A stretch of DNA of 64,000 nucleotides. Origin: Bordetella parapertussis (lineage in GTDB: Bacteria > Acidobacteriota > Terriglobia > Bryobacterales > Bryobacteraceae). Under the pieces are notes generated by a model. It was not told where the DNA came from, made no database searches, and saw only the letters and a list, made by a program, of their open reading frames with translations. Made by a program: the position numbers and the translations under genes. The stretch spans positions 62,001 to 126,000 of the forward strand of contig CALQCC020000001.1 in the NCBI GenBank assembly GCA_943328975.2, written 5' to 3'. Position 1 is the stretch's first letter, and the number at the start of each line of letters is the position of its first letter. Below are positions 54,324-63,411 of this stretch, piece by piece.

Positions 54324-55628
54324 ATGTTCATCACCAAACGATCGCTCGACCGGCGCACCTTCCTGCGGGGACTCTCTACGGCCGTTGCCTTGCCCTTCCT
54401 GGACGCGATGCAACCCGCGTTGACGGCGGCCACGGTCGCGCCCAAACGCCTCGGCTTCGTCTATTTCCCCAACGGCGCGATCATGGACAACTGGATTCCC
54501 AAGGCCGAGGGAACAGGCTTCGAGTTCACTCCCACGCTAGCGCCACTTGCTCCGTACAAAGACCAGTTGGTAGTCATCGGCAACCTGGCGCGCGCCGGAA
54601 CCACCATCGGCGATCATGCCGTCGCCGCCGCAGGCTGGCTCACCGGTGTCTACGCCAAGAAGACCGAAGCGGAAGACGTTCTCGCCGGACCCACCATTGA
54701 CCAACTTATAGCCAAGCAAATCGGCCAGCAAACCGTTTTCCCCTCCATCGAACTCGCCACCGAGGACTTCACCGGCTACATCGGCGGCTGCACACCGGGC
54801 TTCAGTTGCACCTATATGAACACGCTGTCCTGGACCTCACCGACCAGTCCGGTGCCCATGGAGATCAACCCGCGCGTCGCCTTCGAACGAATGTTCGGAC
54901 GCGCCGGGACCAGCGAGCAGCGCCACGCCCGTCAAGCGGAAGATCGCAGCATTCTCGATAGCGTCACCGATGAAGCCTCGCGTTTGCGAACCAGCTTGGG
55001 GGCCCGCGACCGCGCTCGTCTCAACGACTATCTCGACCACCTCCGCGAAATCGAGCAGCGCATCGCCCGCCACCAGGCGCAAACAGGCACGGTCGAAGCG
55101 ACGATCAATGCTCCGCAAGGCATCCCCGAATCGTTCGAGGAACACGCCGCGCTCATGTTCGAACTGCAAACCGTCGCCTACCAGGCCGACATCACGCGCG
55201 TGGTGACCTTCATGCTGTCGCGCGAAGCCAGCCAGCGCACCTATCCGCAGATCGAAGTGAGTGAGCCGCACCACACCATCTCGCATCACGGCAATGACCC
55301 GCAAAAGAAGGCCGCCAACGCGCGCATCAATCTCTATCACATGCAGCAGTTCGCCAAATTCGTCGAGAAGTTGCGCACCACGCCCGATGGCGACGGCAGC
55401 TTGCTGGATCACTCCTTGATCATGTACGGAGCCGGCATGGGCGACGGCAATGCGCACGCTACGGACCCTCTGCCCCTGGTCGCCGTAGGCGGTCTGGTCG
55501 GCCGCGGCCATCGGCACCTGTTACAGAAACCGAAGACGCCGGTCGCGAACCTGTGGCTCGGGATCGCGGATAAGTTCGGCGTGAATATCGATCGGCTAGG
55601 CAACAGCGATGGCATTATTTCGCTTTAG
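54324..55628 (+). CDS. Cassette B: DUF1552 protein, Tat exported
   Basis: 434 residues from ATG 54324 with GGAG just before. Twin-arginine signal SLDRRTFLRGLSTAVALPFLD. Core motifs as in cassette A, but with the insertion ATEDFTGYIGGCTPGFSCTYMNT, in which a Cys pair seven apart is shared with cassette C only and may form a disulfide. FMLSREASQRTY, HHTISHHGNDP and DHSLIMYGAGMGDGN are the conserved Asp/His blocks. The ankyrin gene starts 20 bases inside its 3' end. Confidence 0.9.
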   Translation: MFITKRSLDRRTFLRGLSTAVALPFLDAMQPALTAATVAPKRLGFVYFPNGAIMDNWIPKAEGTGFEFTPTLAPLAPYKDQLVVIGNLARAGTTIGDHAVAAAGWLTGVYAKKTEAEDVLAGPTIDQLIAKQIGQQTVFPSIELATEDFTGYIGGCTPGFSCTYMNTLSWTSPTSPVPMEINPRVAFERMFGRAGTSEQRHARQAEDRSILDSVTDEASRLRTSLGARDRARLNDYLDHLREIEQRIARHQAQTGTVEATINAPQGIPESFEEHAALMFELQTVAYQADITRVVTFMLSREASQRTYPQIEVSEPHHTISHHGNDPQKKAANARINLYHMQQFAKFVEKLRTTPDGDGSLLDHSLIMYGAGMGDGNAHATDPLPLVAVGGLVGRGHRHLLQKPKTPVANLWLGIADKFGVNIDRLGNSDGIISL

Positions 55629-56961
55629 TCTCCTGCTGCTATTAGCGTCGGCGCTCTTCGCTAACGACCCCGATGGCACCACTCCGCTGCACTACGCGGT
55701 TCGCAATCAGGACGTGGCGGCGGTGCGAAAGCTATTAGCGGCAAGAGTTCCCGCCGACGCCCAGAACCGCTACGGTGTGACGCCCCTCGTGCTCGCCGCA
55801 GAGAGTGGCAACGTTGAAATAGTGAACGCCCTGCTCGCCGCCGGAGCTAACGTCAACCATGCGTTACCCGAGGGTGAAACGGTCCTCATGACAGCCGCGC
55901 GCACCGGGAATATGCCCGTTCTCCAGGCCCTACTCCGTCGCGATGCCCGCGTGGAAGCCCGCGATGGCTTCTACGGCGAGACCGCGCTTATCTGGGCCGT
56001 CGCCAGCGACCATCCCGATGCCGTCCGCACGCTGCTCGATGCCGGAGCCGATATCAATGCTCGGTCCGCCTCCGCGAGTTTCGCCCGCCGCAACGCCGGA
56101 CTCACCCGCCTCTCGCTGGGCGAATGGACGCCGCTGATGTACGCCGCGCGTGAGGGCTCGATGAAGGCCGCACAGGTGTTGCTCGACCGAGGCGCAGCCA
56201 TCAACGCCGCCGATCCCGACGGAGCCACCGCGCTGGTACTGGCCATCATCAACTACCACTACGATTTCGCCGCGCTCCTGCTGGATCACAAAGCCGACCC
56301 CAACCTCGCCGACACCACCGGCATGGCAGCGCTGTTCGCCGCCGTCGACATGAACTCCATGCCGTGGATGTTCGGCCGCCCCGAATTGCCCGCCGCCTCC
56401 AAAGTATCCGCACTCCAATTGATCGAAAGCCTGCTGAAGCATGGAGCGAATCCCAACGCAACCCTGACCGCGGTGCAGATCCAGCGAGCCCACACCGACG
56501 GCGATACCGCCGTGGCCTTGGGCGCGACTCCCTTTCTGCGAGCAGCAAAAGCCGCCGACGTTCCGGTGATGAAGTTGCTGCTAGCAAACGGTGCCGATCC
56601 CAACGTTCGTCTTAAGAACGGAAACAGTGCACTGATGCTCGCTGCCGGACTCGGCTATCGCGACGGCAACATGGCCGTGCCCACGAAAGATCGCGGAACC
56701 CCGCAGGAAGCCATCGCCGCAATCCAACTGTGCCTCGATCACGGAGCCGACATCAATGCTCCCGGCGCGAACGGCGACACCTCACTGCACGTAGCTGTCA
56801 CCGGCCGCGGCGACCTCGACATCATTCGCTACCTGGTCCAGCACGGAGCCTCGCTCGACGCCAAGAACGCGCGCGGCGAGACAGCCCTAACCGCTGCCCG
56901 CAGCAGCCGCCGCGATCGCACGGATGCCGCCGATCTCCTCGCCCGCCTGGCCGCCCGCTAG
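55609..56961 (+). CDS. Cassette B: Sec-exported ankyrin-repeat protein
   Basis: 450 residues with a signal peptide ending around ALFAND. About nine ankyrin repeats, starting directly with DGTTPLHYAVRNQDVAAVRKLL. In the middle is the family insert (GMAALFAAVDMNSMPW..FGRPELPA..KVSALQLIESLLKHGANPN), then HTDGDTAVALGATPFLRAAKAADVPVMKLLL. It begins 20 bases before the DUF1552 stop, so translation is coupled. Binding of the DUF1592 or DUF1552 partner is an inference from the cassette structure. Confidence 0.88.
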   Translation: MALFRFSLLLLLASALFANDPDGTTPLHYAVRNQDVAAVRKLLAARVPADAQNRYGVTPLVLAAESGNVEIVNALLAAGANVNHALPEGETVLMTAARTGNMPVLQALLRRDARVEARDGFYGETALIWAVASDHPDAVRTLLDAGADINARSASASFARRNAGLTRLSLGEWTPLMYAAREGSMKAAQVLLDRGAAINAADPDGATALVLAIINYHYDFAALLLDHKADPNLADTTGMAALFAAVDMNSMPWMFGRPELPAASKVSALQLIESLLKHGANPNATLTAVQIQRAHTDGDTAVALGATPFLRAAKAADVPVMKLLLANGADPNVRLKNGNSALMLAAGLGYRDGNMAVPTKDRGTPQEAIAAIQLCLDHGADINAPGANGDTSLHVAVTGRGDLDIIRYLVQHGASLDAKNARGETALTAARSSRRDRTDAADLLARLAAR

Positions 56962-57004
56962 ACTTTCCTGCGTCGCACCCGCAAAATCGCGTACCATTGC
57001 GTGG

Positions 57005-58240
57005 ATGCAACTCGACAACCAACCCGGTATCAGCCGCTGGTGGCGCCTCGTCGGCGGACTCTCCATGAACATGGCCCTGGGCACCCTCTATGGCTGGAGC
57101 GTCTTCGTCGCGCCTTTCGAAAAACAGTTCGGCTGGAAGCGCGCAGACACCTCCATGGTGTTCACCATCGCCGTCATCGTCTTCGCCATCAGTTTCGTAA
57201 TCGCCGGCAGGCTTCAGGATAAGTTCGGACCCCTGCCATGTTCGCTAGCAGGCGGCGTCCTGGTGAGCCTCGGATTCTATCTCTCGTCCTACACAGACAG
57301 TCTCAATTACCTCTATGTATGTTTCGGCGTCATCGGCGGCCTGGGCAACGGCTTCGGCTACGCCACACCGATTCCGGTCATGGCCAAATGGTTCCCCGAC
57401 AAGCGGGGTCTCGCAGTGGGCTTGGCAGTCGGTGGCTACGGCGCGGGCTCCGCCATCTTCGGACCACTCTCGCAACTGATCCTGATCCCCAGCTATGGGC
57501 TTCCGGCGACCTTCCGAATCCTCGGCGCGATCTTTTTCGTCATGACCATCGCCGGAGCGCTGCTCTTGCGAAACCCGCCCGCAGGCTACCGCCCGAAGGG
57601 TTGGACTCCCACCACCGCGCAAACCTCGGCATCGCGCGACTGGACACCGGGCGAGACGCTCCGCACGCGCACCTTCTGGCTAATGTGGGCGGGCTACGCT
57701 CTGGGCTGCTCGGCTGGACTCATGGTCATCAGCCAACTAGTGCCGTTCGCCACCAGCGTCGGCATCGCCGCAGCCTCGCTCTCCACCATGACGCTGGTAG
57801 TGGGCGCGGTCGGCAACGCTTCGGGACGGATCCTATCCGGCTGGATGTCGGACCGCTTGGGACGCATCAACGTATTGCGAATCATGATCGGCATCGGGAT
57901 GGTCGCCACCCCGGCCTTGTACGCCGCCGGCAGCGAGGTCGCTTTACTCTATGCCGCAGTCTTCGTCGTCTATTGGTGTTACGGAACGCAGCTCTCTGTC
58001 AACGGAGTCGCCGCCGCCGATTTCTGGGGCACCAAGAACGCCGGCGTCAACTACGGGATGCTCTTCACCGCCTGGGGCGTCGCAGGAATCATCGGTCCCC
58101 GCATCGGCGGCGTCTTGTACGACAAATACCAAAACTACCAAGCCGCGTTCTACACAGCCGCCGCTCTGTCGGCCCTAGCCCTACTGTGCGAACTAGGAGC
58201 GCGCCGCCCCACGACGACGCGTTTGTCAGTAGTCCGGTAG
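57005..58240 (+). CDS. MFS transporter, oxalate/formate antiporter (OFA) family
   Basis: 411 residues, twelve membrane helices. GLSMNMALGTLYGWSVFVAPFEKQFGW is the OFA family start, and GGLGNGFGYATPIPVMAKWFPDKRGLAVGLAVGGYGAGSAIF contains the MFS motif between helices 4 and 5. It moves a small carboxylate, oxalate/formate in the type member. It lies 43 bases after the cassette B ankyrin gene, between cassettes B and C, on the same strand, and may be carried by the cassette B transcript. Confidence 0.86.
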   Translation: MQLDNQPGISRWWRLVGGLSMNMALGTLYGWSVFVAPFEKQFGWKRADTSMVFTIAVIVFAISFVIAGRLQDKFGPLPCSLAGGVLVSLGFYLSSYTDSLNYLYVCFGVIGGLGNGFGYATPIPVMAKWFPDKRGLAVGLAVGGYGAGSAIFGPLSQLILIPSYGLPATFRILGAIFFVMTIAGALLLRNPPAGYRPKGWTPTTAQTSASRDWTPGETLRTRTFWLMWAGYALGCSAGLMVISQLVPFATSVGIAAASLSTMTLVVGAVGNASGRILSGWMSDRLGRINVLRIMIGIGMVATPALYAAGSEVALLYAAVFVVYWCYGTQLSVNGVAAADFWGTKNAGVNYGMLFTAWGVAGIIGPRIGGVLYDKYQNYQAAFYTAAALSALALLCELGARRPTTTRLSVVR

Positions 58241-58245
58241 CCCAC

Positions 58246-58277
58246 ACAGAACCGCGACCGTAAGGGAGCGGCCAGAC
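58246..58277 (+). repeat. Dispersed intergenic repeat, copy 2
   Basis: Matches the unit at 40451-40482 at 30 of 32 bases, differing only at two positions after ACAGAACCG. It follows the MFS stop codon by a few bases. Downstream, AGCGTCA (58297-58303) and TGACGCT (58337-58343) are inverted but have a 33-base loop and no T-run, so I do not call a terminator. Confidence 0.65.
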
Positions 58278-58390
58278 GATCGAGTCGCTGCAACCGAGCG
58301 TCAGCCCCCCTCATGGCCCCAGCGAGCAAGGTGCCTTGACGCTGTCTACCCCTTGCAATATCATTACTTTGCACCACTTTTCGTCTAAAC

Positions 58391-60751
58391 ATGAAGCTCC
58401 GCTTGCTCATCCTCGCGTTCATTCTGGCAGGCCTCGGTGCCCAATTCACCTATAGCCAGCAGCCAACTTCTTCCCCTGCCGAACGGCAGTCCGCATTAGT
58501 GAAGCAATACTGCGTCGGCTGCCACAATAATCGCATCAAGACCGCAGGTCTAACACTAGCGCCGCTAGACGCCACCCATCCAGCCGAGGGCGGGGAAGCC
58601 GCAATCGAAACCTGGGAGAAAGTCATCCGCAAAGTCCGAGTAGGCATGATGCCCCCGCAAGGCTCTCCCAAACCGACCGAGCAGGAACGCAACAGTCTCG
58701 TCGCATGGCTCGAAGCAGAACTCGACCGAGCCGCAGCCGCCCATCCGCAGCCCGGCAGCATCGGCGTTCACCGCATGAATCGCGCCGAATACTCCAATGC
58801 GATCCGCGACCTTCTCGACCTCAAAGTAGACGCCGCCGCTCTACTCCCGCCCGACGATTCCGCCTTCGGCTTCGACAACATCGCGGAGACGCTAGGTGCA
58901 TCGCCAGCGTTAGTCGAACAGTACCTCAGTGCCGCAGGCAAGATCGCAGCACTCGCAGTCGGCGATCCTGACACAGGACCCGCAGCCGAGGTCTTTCGCA
59001 TCCGCCAAGACGCCTCGCAAAACGCCGCGCTCGACGGCATGCCCGTGGGCACCGAAGGCGGCACTATGGTGCACACCACGCTTCCCTTGGACGGCGAATA
59101 CCGGCTCGACGTGAAATACGTGATCTCCAACCTGGGCGCGATGAAAGGCCTGGAGCAGGAGCACGACGTCGAAATCGCAGTCGACGGCAAGCGCGTGCAT
59201 CTCGCCACCATCGGTGGCCATGAAGATTTCACCGCGCTCATGCGCAACATCACCGAAGCGCAGCTGGCCGTCGAAGCGCGCAGTTCCACCCGCATTCCCA
59301 TCACCGCCGGCCCGCACGATATCAGCATCGGGTTCGTCTATCGCGGCGCGGTGCAAGGCTCAACTCGCCTGCAGCAGTTCCTGCGCACCACGCAAGACAA
59401 CCTGGATGCTACCGGCCACCCCCACATCGAAACGCTGACCGTCACCGGCCCGTTCAAGCCCACCGGCGTGAGCAACACACCCAGCCGACGCAAGCTCTTC
59501 GTGTGCCGACCCAAGGCTGCCACGGAAGAGGCGGACTGCGCTCGCAAGATCCTGACTCCGCTCGCGCACGCAGCCTATCGCGGATTCGAAACACCCAAAG
59601 ACGTGGACCGCTTGATGCAGTCCTTCGCGGCCGGGCGCGCTGAGCGCGGCTTTGAAGGCGGCATCCAGACCGCGGTGGAGCGAGTGCTCGCCAGCCCGAA
59701 GTTCACCTTCCGCGTCGAGCGCGATCAGAATGGGCCCATCAACAATCTGGAACTCGCCTCGCGCTTGTCATTCTTCTTGTGGAGCAGCATTCCCGATGAC
59801 ACACTGCTGAAGCAGAATCTCGCCAAGCCCGCGGTACTGGAAGCGCAGGTCCACCGCATGTTGGCCGACCCGAAGGCAAACGCGCTAGTCAAGAATTTCG
59901 CCGGCCAGTGGCTGTATCTGCGAAACCTCGAAGGCATGGTCCCCAACTCCTTCGGCTTCCCCGATTTCGACGACAACTTGCGTCAGGCCTTCCATCGCGA
60001 AACCGAACTATTCTTCGAAAGCATCCTTCAGGAAGACCGCAACGCACTGGACCTGATGACCGCCAACTACACGTTCCTCAACGAACGTTTGGCCCGCCAC
60101 TACCGCATCCCGTTCATCTACGGCAGCCATTTCCGCCGCGTCACCCTGGAAGACCAAACGCGCTGGGGCCTGCTCGGCAAGGGCAGCACGCTGATGGTTT
60201 CGTCTCACACAGATCGCACCTCACCGGTGGTCCGCGGCAAATGGGTGCTCGAAAACTTACTGGGAACTCCGCCGCCTCCGCCGCCCGCGAACGTTCCGCC
60301 GCTGAATGAAAGCAGCCAACGCGAGGGCCGTGTCTTGACCATGCGTGAGCGTATGGCCGAGCATCGCTCCAACTCCGTGTGCGCGGGCTGCCACCAATTG
60401 ATGGACCCCATCGGCTTGTCACTGGAAAACTTCGACGCCGTCGGCGCGTGGCGCGAATACGACGGCTCCGGCAGCGCGAAGATCGACGCCAGCGGCACGC
60501 TGCTGGACGGAACCGCCGTCACCGGCCCCATCGAACTCCGCACCGCTCTGATGAAGAAGCCGGAGATCTTCGTCAGTACCCTGACCGAGAAGCTCATGAT
60601 CTACGGGTTGGGCCGAGGCTTGAGCGCGCACGACATGCCAGAGATTCGCAAGATCGTCCGCGATGCCGCGAGCAAGAACAACCGCTTCTCGGCCTTGATC
60701 CTGGGCGTCGTGAACAGCAAGCCATTCCAACTGCGCGGAGGAAAGTTATGA
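58391..60751 (+). CDS. Cassette C: DUF1592-type exported protein with two c-haem motifs
   Basis: 786 residues. Signal peptide to about residue 22; CVGCH (Cys41, Cys44, His45); VHRMNRAEYSNAIRDLLDL; LLPPDDSAFGFDNIAETL; beta-rich carbohydrate-binding-like module (about 215-330); ELASRLSFFLWSSIPDDTLL; FAGQWLYLRNLEGMVPNSF; second motif CAGCH with MDPIGLSLENFDAVGAWR. Closer to the cassette B protein than to A. Its stop overlaps the DUF1552 start in ATGA. Confidence 0.92.
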   Translation: MKLRLLILAFILAGLGAQFTYSQQPTSSPAERQSALVKQYCVGCHNNRIKTAGLTLAPLDATHPAEGGEAAIETWEKVIRKVRVGMMPPQGSPKPTEQERNSLVAWLEAELDRAAAAHPQPGSIGVHRMNRAEYSNAIRDLLDLKVDAAALLPPDDSAFGFDNIAETLGASPALVEQYLSAAGKIAALAVGDPDTGPAAEVFRIRQDASQNAALDGMPVGTEGGTMVHTTLPLDGEYRLDVKYVISNLGAMKGLEQEHDVEIAVDGKRVHLATIGGHEDFTALMRNITEAQLAVEARSSTRIPITAGPHDISIGFVYRGAVQGSTRLQQFLRTTQDNLDATGHPHIETLTVTGPFKPTGVSNTPSRRKLFVCRPKAATEEADCARKILTPLAHAAYRGFETPKDVDRLMQSFAAGRAERGFEGGIQTAVERVLASPKFTFRVERDQNGPINNLELASRLSFFLWSSIPDDTLLKQNLAKPAVLEAQVHRMLADPKANALVKNFAGQWLYLRNLEGMVPNSFGFPDFDDNLRQAFHRETELFFESILQEDRNALDLMTANYTFLNERLARHYRIPFIYGSHFRRVTLEDQTRWGLLGKGSTLMVSSHTDRTSPVVRGKWVLENLLGTPPPPPPANVPPLNESSQREGRVLTMRERMAEHRSNSVCAGCHQLMDPIGLSLENFDAVGAWREYDGSGSAKIDASGTLLDGTAVTGPIELRTALMKKPEIFVSTLTEKLMIYGLGRGLSAHDMPEIRKIVRDAASKNNRFSALILGVVNSKPFQLRGGKL

Positions 60752-62061
60752 CGTTCCTGACCAAGAAGGCGATCTCCCGCAGGCGGATGCTGCAAGGCAT
60801 CGGCGCAGGCGTAGCGCTGCCGTTGCTGGATTCCATGATCCCGTCGTCAACAGCGCTGGCGCAGACCGCCGCGATGCCCCCCAAACGATTCGGTGCAGTC
60901 TTTGTCCCCCACGGCGAACGCCCCGGCTTCTGGACCCCCAGCAAAGTGGGCGCCGACTTCGAGATGTCCCCGATCCTCGAACCTCTCGCCGCCTATCGCG
61001 ACCAACTCACCGTGGTCTCCGAACTCTCAGGTCCCGTCGATGGCCACGCCGTCAGCGTCGCTTCTTGGTTAAGCGGCACCATCCCCAAACGCACCACCGC
61101 CGAGGACGTTCTCGCCGGCATCACCATCGACCAAGTCATCGCCAAGAAGATCGGCCAAGACACAGTGTTCCCCTCGCTTGAAGTCGCCACCGAAGACTTC
61201 ACCGGCTACATCGGCGGCTGCGATCCGGCCTACGCCTGCGCCTACCTCAATACCCTGAGCTGGAGGACGGGAACCCAGCCGTTGCCGATGGAGATCAATC
61301 CTCGCGTGCTGTTCGAACGCATGTTCGGCCGACCCGGCACCGCCCAGCAGCGCTTGGCTCGCATGAAAACCGGACGCAGCATTCTGGATTCAGTCCAAGA
61401 CGACCTGAAGGACCTGCAACTCGATTTAGGAACCCGCGACCGCAGTCGCCTCAGCGACTACCTCGACAACGTGCGCGAAGCCGAAGCTCGCATCCAACGC
61501 GCCGAGCGCCAAGCCGCAACGAATGTCAACATCCCCGACGCGCCCGTCGGCATCCCCGATTCTTTCCCGGAGCACATCGCTCTACAATTCGAACTGATCG
61601 CGCTGGCCTACATGACCGATCTGACGCGCGTCTTCACCTTCATGCTGAGCCGCGACGTCACGCAGCGCACCTACCCGGAGATCGGCATCACCGAACCGCA
61701 CCACTCGCTCTCCCATCACAGCGGCGACGAAGCCAAGAAGAAGCAATTGGTGCAACTGAACCGCTATCACGTGACCATGTTCGAAAAGTTCCTGCGGCGG
61801 CTGCGCGAAACACCCGACGGCGACGGCAGCATCCTGGATCATTCGATGATCCTCTACGGCAGCGGCATGAGTGAGAGCCAGATTCACCTGCGTACCGACC
61901 TTCCCACGTTGCTAGTCGGTGGATTTAAAAACCGAGGCAGCCGCCACATCAAGGCGGCGCCGGCCACGCCCATCGCCAACTTCATGCTGTCGCTCGGCCA
62001 GTATTACGGCGTCGAAATGGACAAGTTCGGCATCAGCACAGGGACGGTGCCACTGGCGTGA
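60748..62061 (+). CDS. Cassette C: DUF1552 protein, Tat exported
   Basis: 437 residues. Signal AISRRRMLQGIGAGVALPLLD. Shares with cassette B the ATEDFTGYIGGCDPAYACAYLNT insertion with its Cys pair and the EDVLAGITIDQVIAKKIGQ block. Conserved core: GRSILDSVQDDLKDLQ, LSDYLDNVREAEARI, DLTRVFTFMLSRDVTQRTY, HHSLSHHSGDE, DHSMILYGSGMSES. One changed residue pattern at the start (VPHGERPGFWTP instead of .P.GAIMD.W.P). Overlaps its two neighbours by 4 bases each. Confidence 0.9.
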   Translation: MTFLTKKAISRRRMLQGIGAGVALPLLDSMIPSSTALAQTAAMPPKRFGAVFVPHGERPGFWTPSKVGADFEMSPILEPLAAYRDQLTVVSELSGPVDGHAVSVASWLSGTIPKRTTAEDVLAGITIDQVIAKKIGQDTVFPSLEVATEDFTGYIGGCDPAYACAYLNTLSWRTGTQPLPMEINPRVLFERMFGRPGTAQQRLARMKTGRSILDSVQDDLKDLQLDLGTRDRSRLSDYLDNVREAEARIQRAERQAATNVNIPDAPVGIPDSFPEHIALQFELIALAYMTDLTRVFTFMLSRDVTQRTYPEIGITEPHHSLSHHSGDEAKKKQLVQLNRYHVTMFEKFLRRLRETPDGDGSILDHSMILYGSGMSESQIHLRTDLPTLLVGGFKNRGSRHIKAAPATPIANFMLSLGQYYGVEMDKFGISTGTVPLA

Positions 62062-63395
62062 GGTCTCTCCTAACAATCCTGACGCTAACCACCGTAAGCG
62101 CGTTCGCGCAGTCTGAGACGGCTCTGCATTCGGCCGTGCAGGGCAACCAGGAAGAAAAGATCGCCGCACTATTGGCCAGTGGAGCCAACCCCAACGCAGC
62201 CAATCGCTATGGCATCACGCCGTTATGGTTGGCCGCGACCAACGGCAGCGCCACCGCAACGCGCCTGCTCCTAAAAGCCGGAGCCGATCCACGTGCAACG
62301 CTCCCGCACGGGGAAACTGCGCTGATGACCGCCGCGCGAACCGGTGAGCCCGAAACTATCCGCGTGCTGCTCGAAGCCGGTTCCGATCCCAATGCCCGCG
62401 AAACGTCCCAAGGCGAAACAGCGCTGATGTGGGCTGCAGCGGAGAATCATCCCGACGCGATTCGCACTCTGATCAAGGGCGGGGCAGACCCGAACGCTCA
62501 TGCCAAGGCTCTGGATCTTGCGCCCATGAAATGGATGCAAGTCGGCATGGTGGATACGCTCCTGCCGCGTGGCGGCTTCACCGCCGTAATCTACGCAGCC
62601 CGTCAAGACGCGAAGGATGCCGTACGCGCGTTGGCCGAAAGCGGGGCCGACCTCGACGCACAAGATGCCGACGGCGCCACCGCGCTACAGTTTGCGATCA
62701 TAAACCAGCACTACGATCTGGCCGCGCTGTTGCTCGATAAAGGCGCGAACCCCAACACCCCCGACAACACCGGTATGACCGCGCTCTACGCCGCCGTGGA
62801 GATGAACACCTTCCGCAGCGACATCGGCCGCCCCCCGCGCCCCGCGCTGGACAAGCTCAGCGCACTGGACGTCCTTCGCTTGGCCCTGAAGCACGGTGGC
62901 GATCCCAACGCGCGCCTCCGCAAGCCCACCATCGGACGCCATCACGGTTTCAGCGACGCTTCGTTAGGCGAAGGCGCCACGCCATTGATGCGCGCCATCA
63001 AGAGCAACGACTTCGATGCCATGCGGGTCTTGATCGACGCCGGCGCGGACCCCAAGCTCGGCATGACCAACGGTTCCAGCCCAGTGCTGCTACTAGCCGC
63101 CGCGCGCGTGGCGCCCGCCCTGGAAGCATCGGTAGTGGCCGCGCTCCGCTCGCTCGTCGAACATGGCGCGGACCTCAACGCCGCCAACGCTCGGAAAGAC
63201 ACGGCGTTGCTCACGGCAGCCCGTCAAGGCTCCAACGCCATCGTACGTGCCCTCGGTGAACTCGGTGCGGATCTGAACGCCAAAGATAGCGCCGGTAAAA
63301 CCGCTCTTGAGATCGTAATGGAACCGGGCCGCAACCAACACGAAGACACCGCCGCGATCCTACGCGAACTCGCCGCCACGCGCGCCAAGCAGTAA
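62058..63395 (+). CDS. Cassette C: Sec-exported ankyrin-repeat protein
   Basis: 445 residues from GTG 62058 in a GTGA overlap with the DUF1552 stop. Signal peptide ending at AFAQS. About nine ankyrin repeats with clean GADPN/GETALMTAA motifs. The family insert appears as GMTALYAAVEMNTFRSDIGRPPRPALDKLSALDVLRLALKHGGDPN, closely following the cassette B version. No catalytic domain. Predicted to be periplasmic and to bind a partner protein. Confidence 0.88.
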   Translation: MRSLLTILTLTTVSAFAQSETALHSAVQGNQEEKIAALLASGANPNAANRYGITPLWLAATNGSATATRLLLKAGADPRATLPHGETALMTAARTGEPETIRVLLEAGSDPNARETSQGETALMWAAAENHPDAIRTLIKGGADPNAHAKALDLAPMKWMQVGMVDTLLPRGGFTAVIYAARQDAKDAVRALAESGADLDAQDADGATALQFAIINQHYDLAALLLDKGANPNTPDNTGMTALYAAVEMNTFRSDIGRPPRPALDKLSALDVLRLALKHGGDPNARLRKPTIGRHHGFSDASLGEGATPLMRAIKSNDFDAMRVLIDAGADPKLGMTNGSSPVLLLAAARVAPALEASVVAALRSLVEHGADLNAANARKDTALLTAARQGSNAIVRALGELGADLNAKDSAGKTALEIVMEPGRNQHEDTAAILRELAATRAKQ

Positions 63396-63411
63396 AGCGA
63401 CCGCGCTACTT

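Noticed and set aside
58297-58343. Terminator after the MFS gene
   Set aside because: The 7-base arms are separated by 33 bases and no T-run follows.
34062-63395. Cassettes as a mobile or transposed element
   Set aside because: No transposase, integrase, terminal repeats or tRNA sites were seen at the cassette borders; the 32-base repeat does not bracket them.
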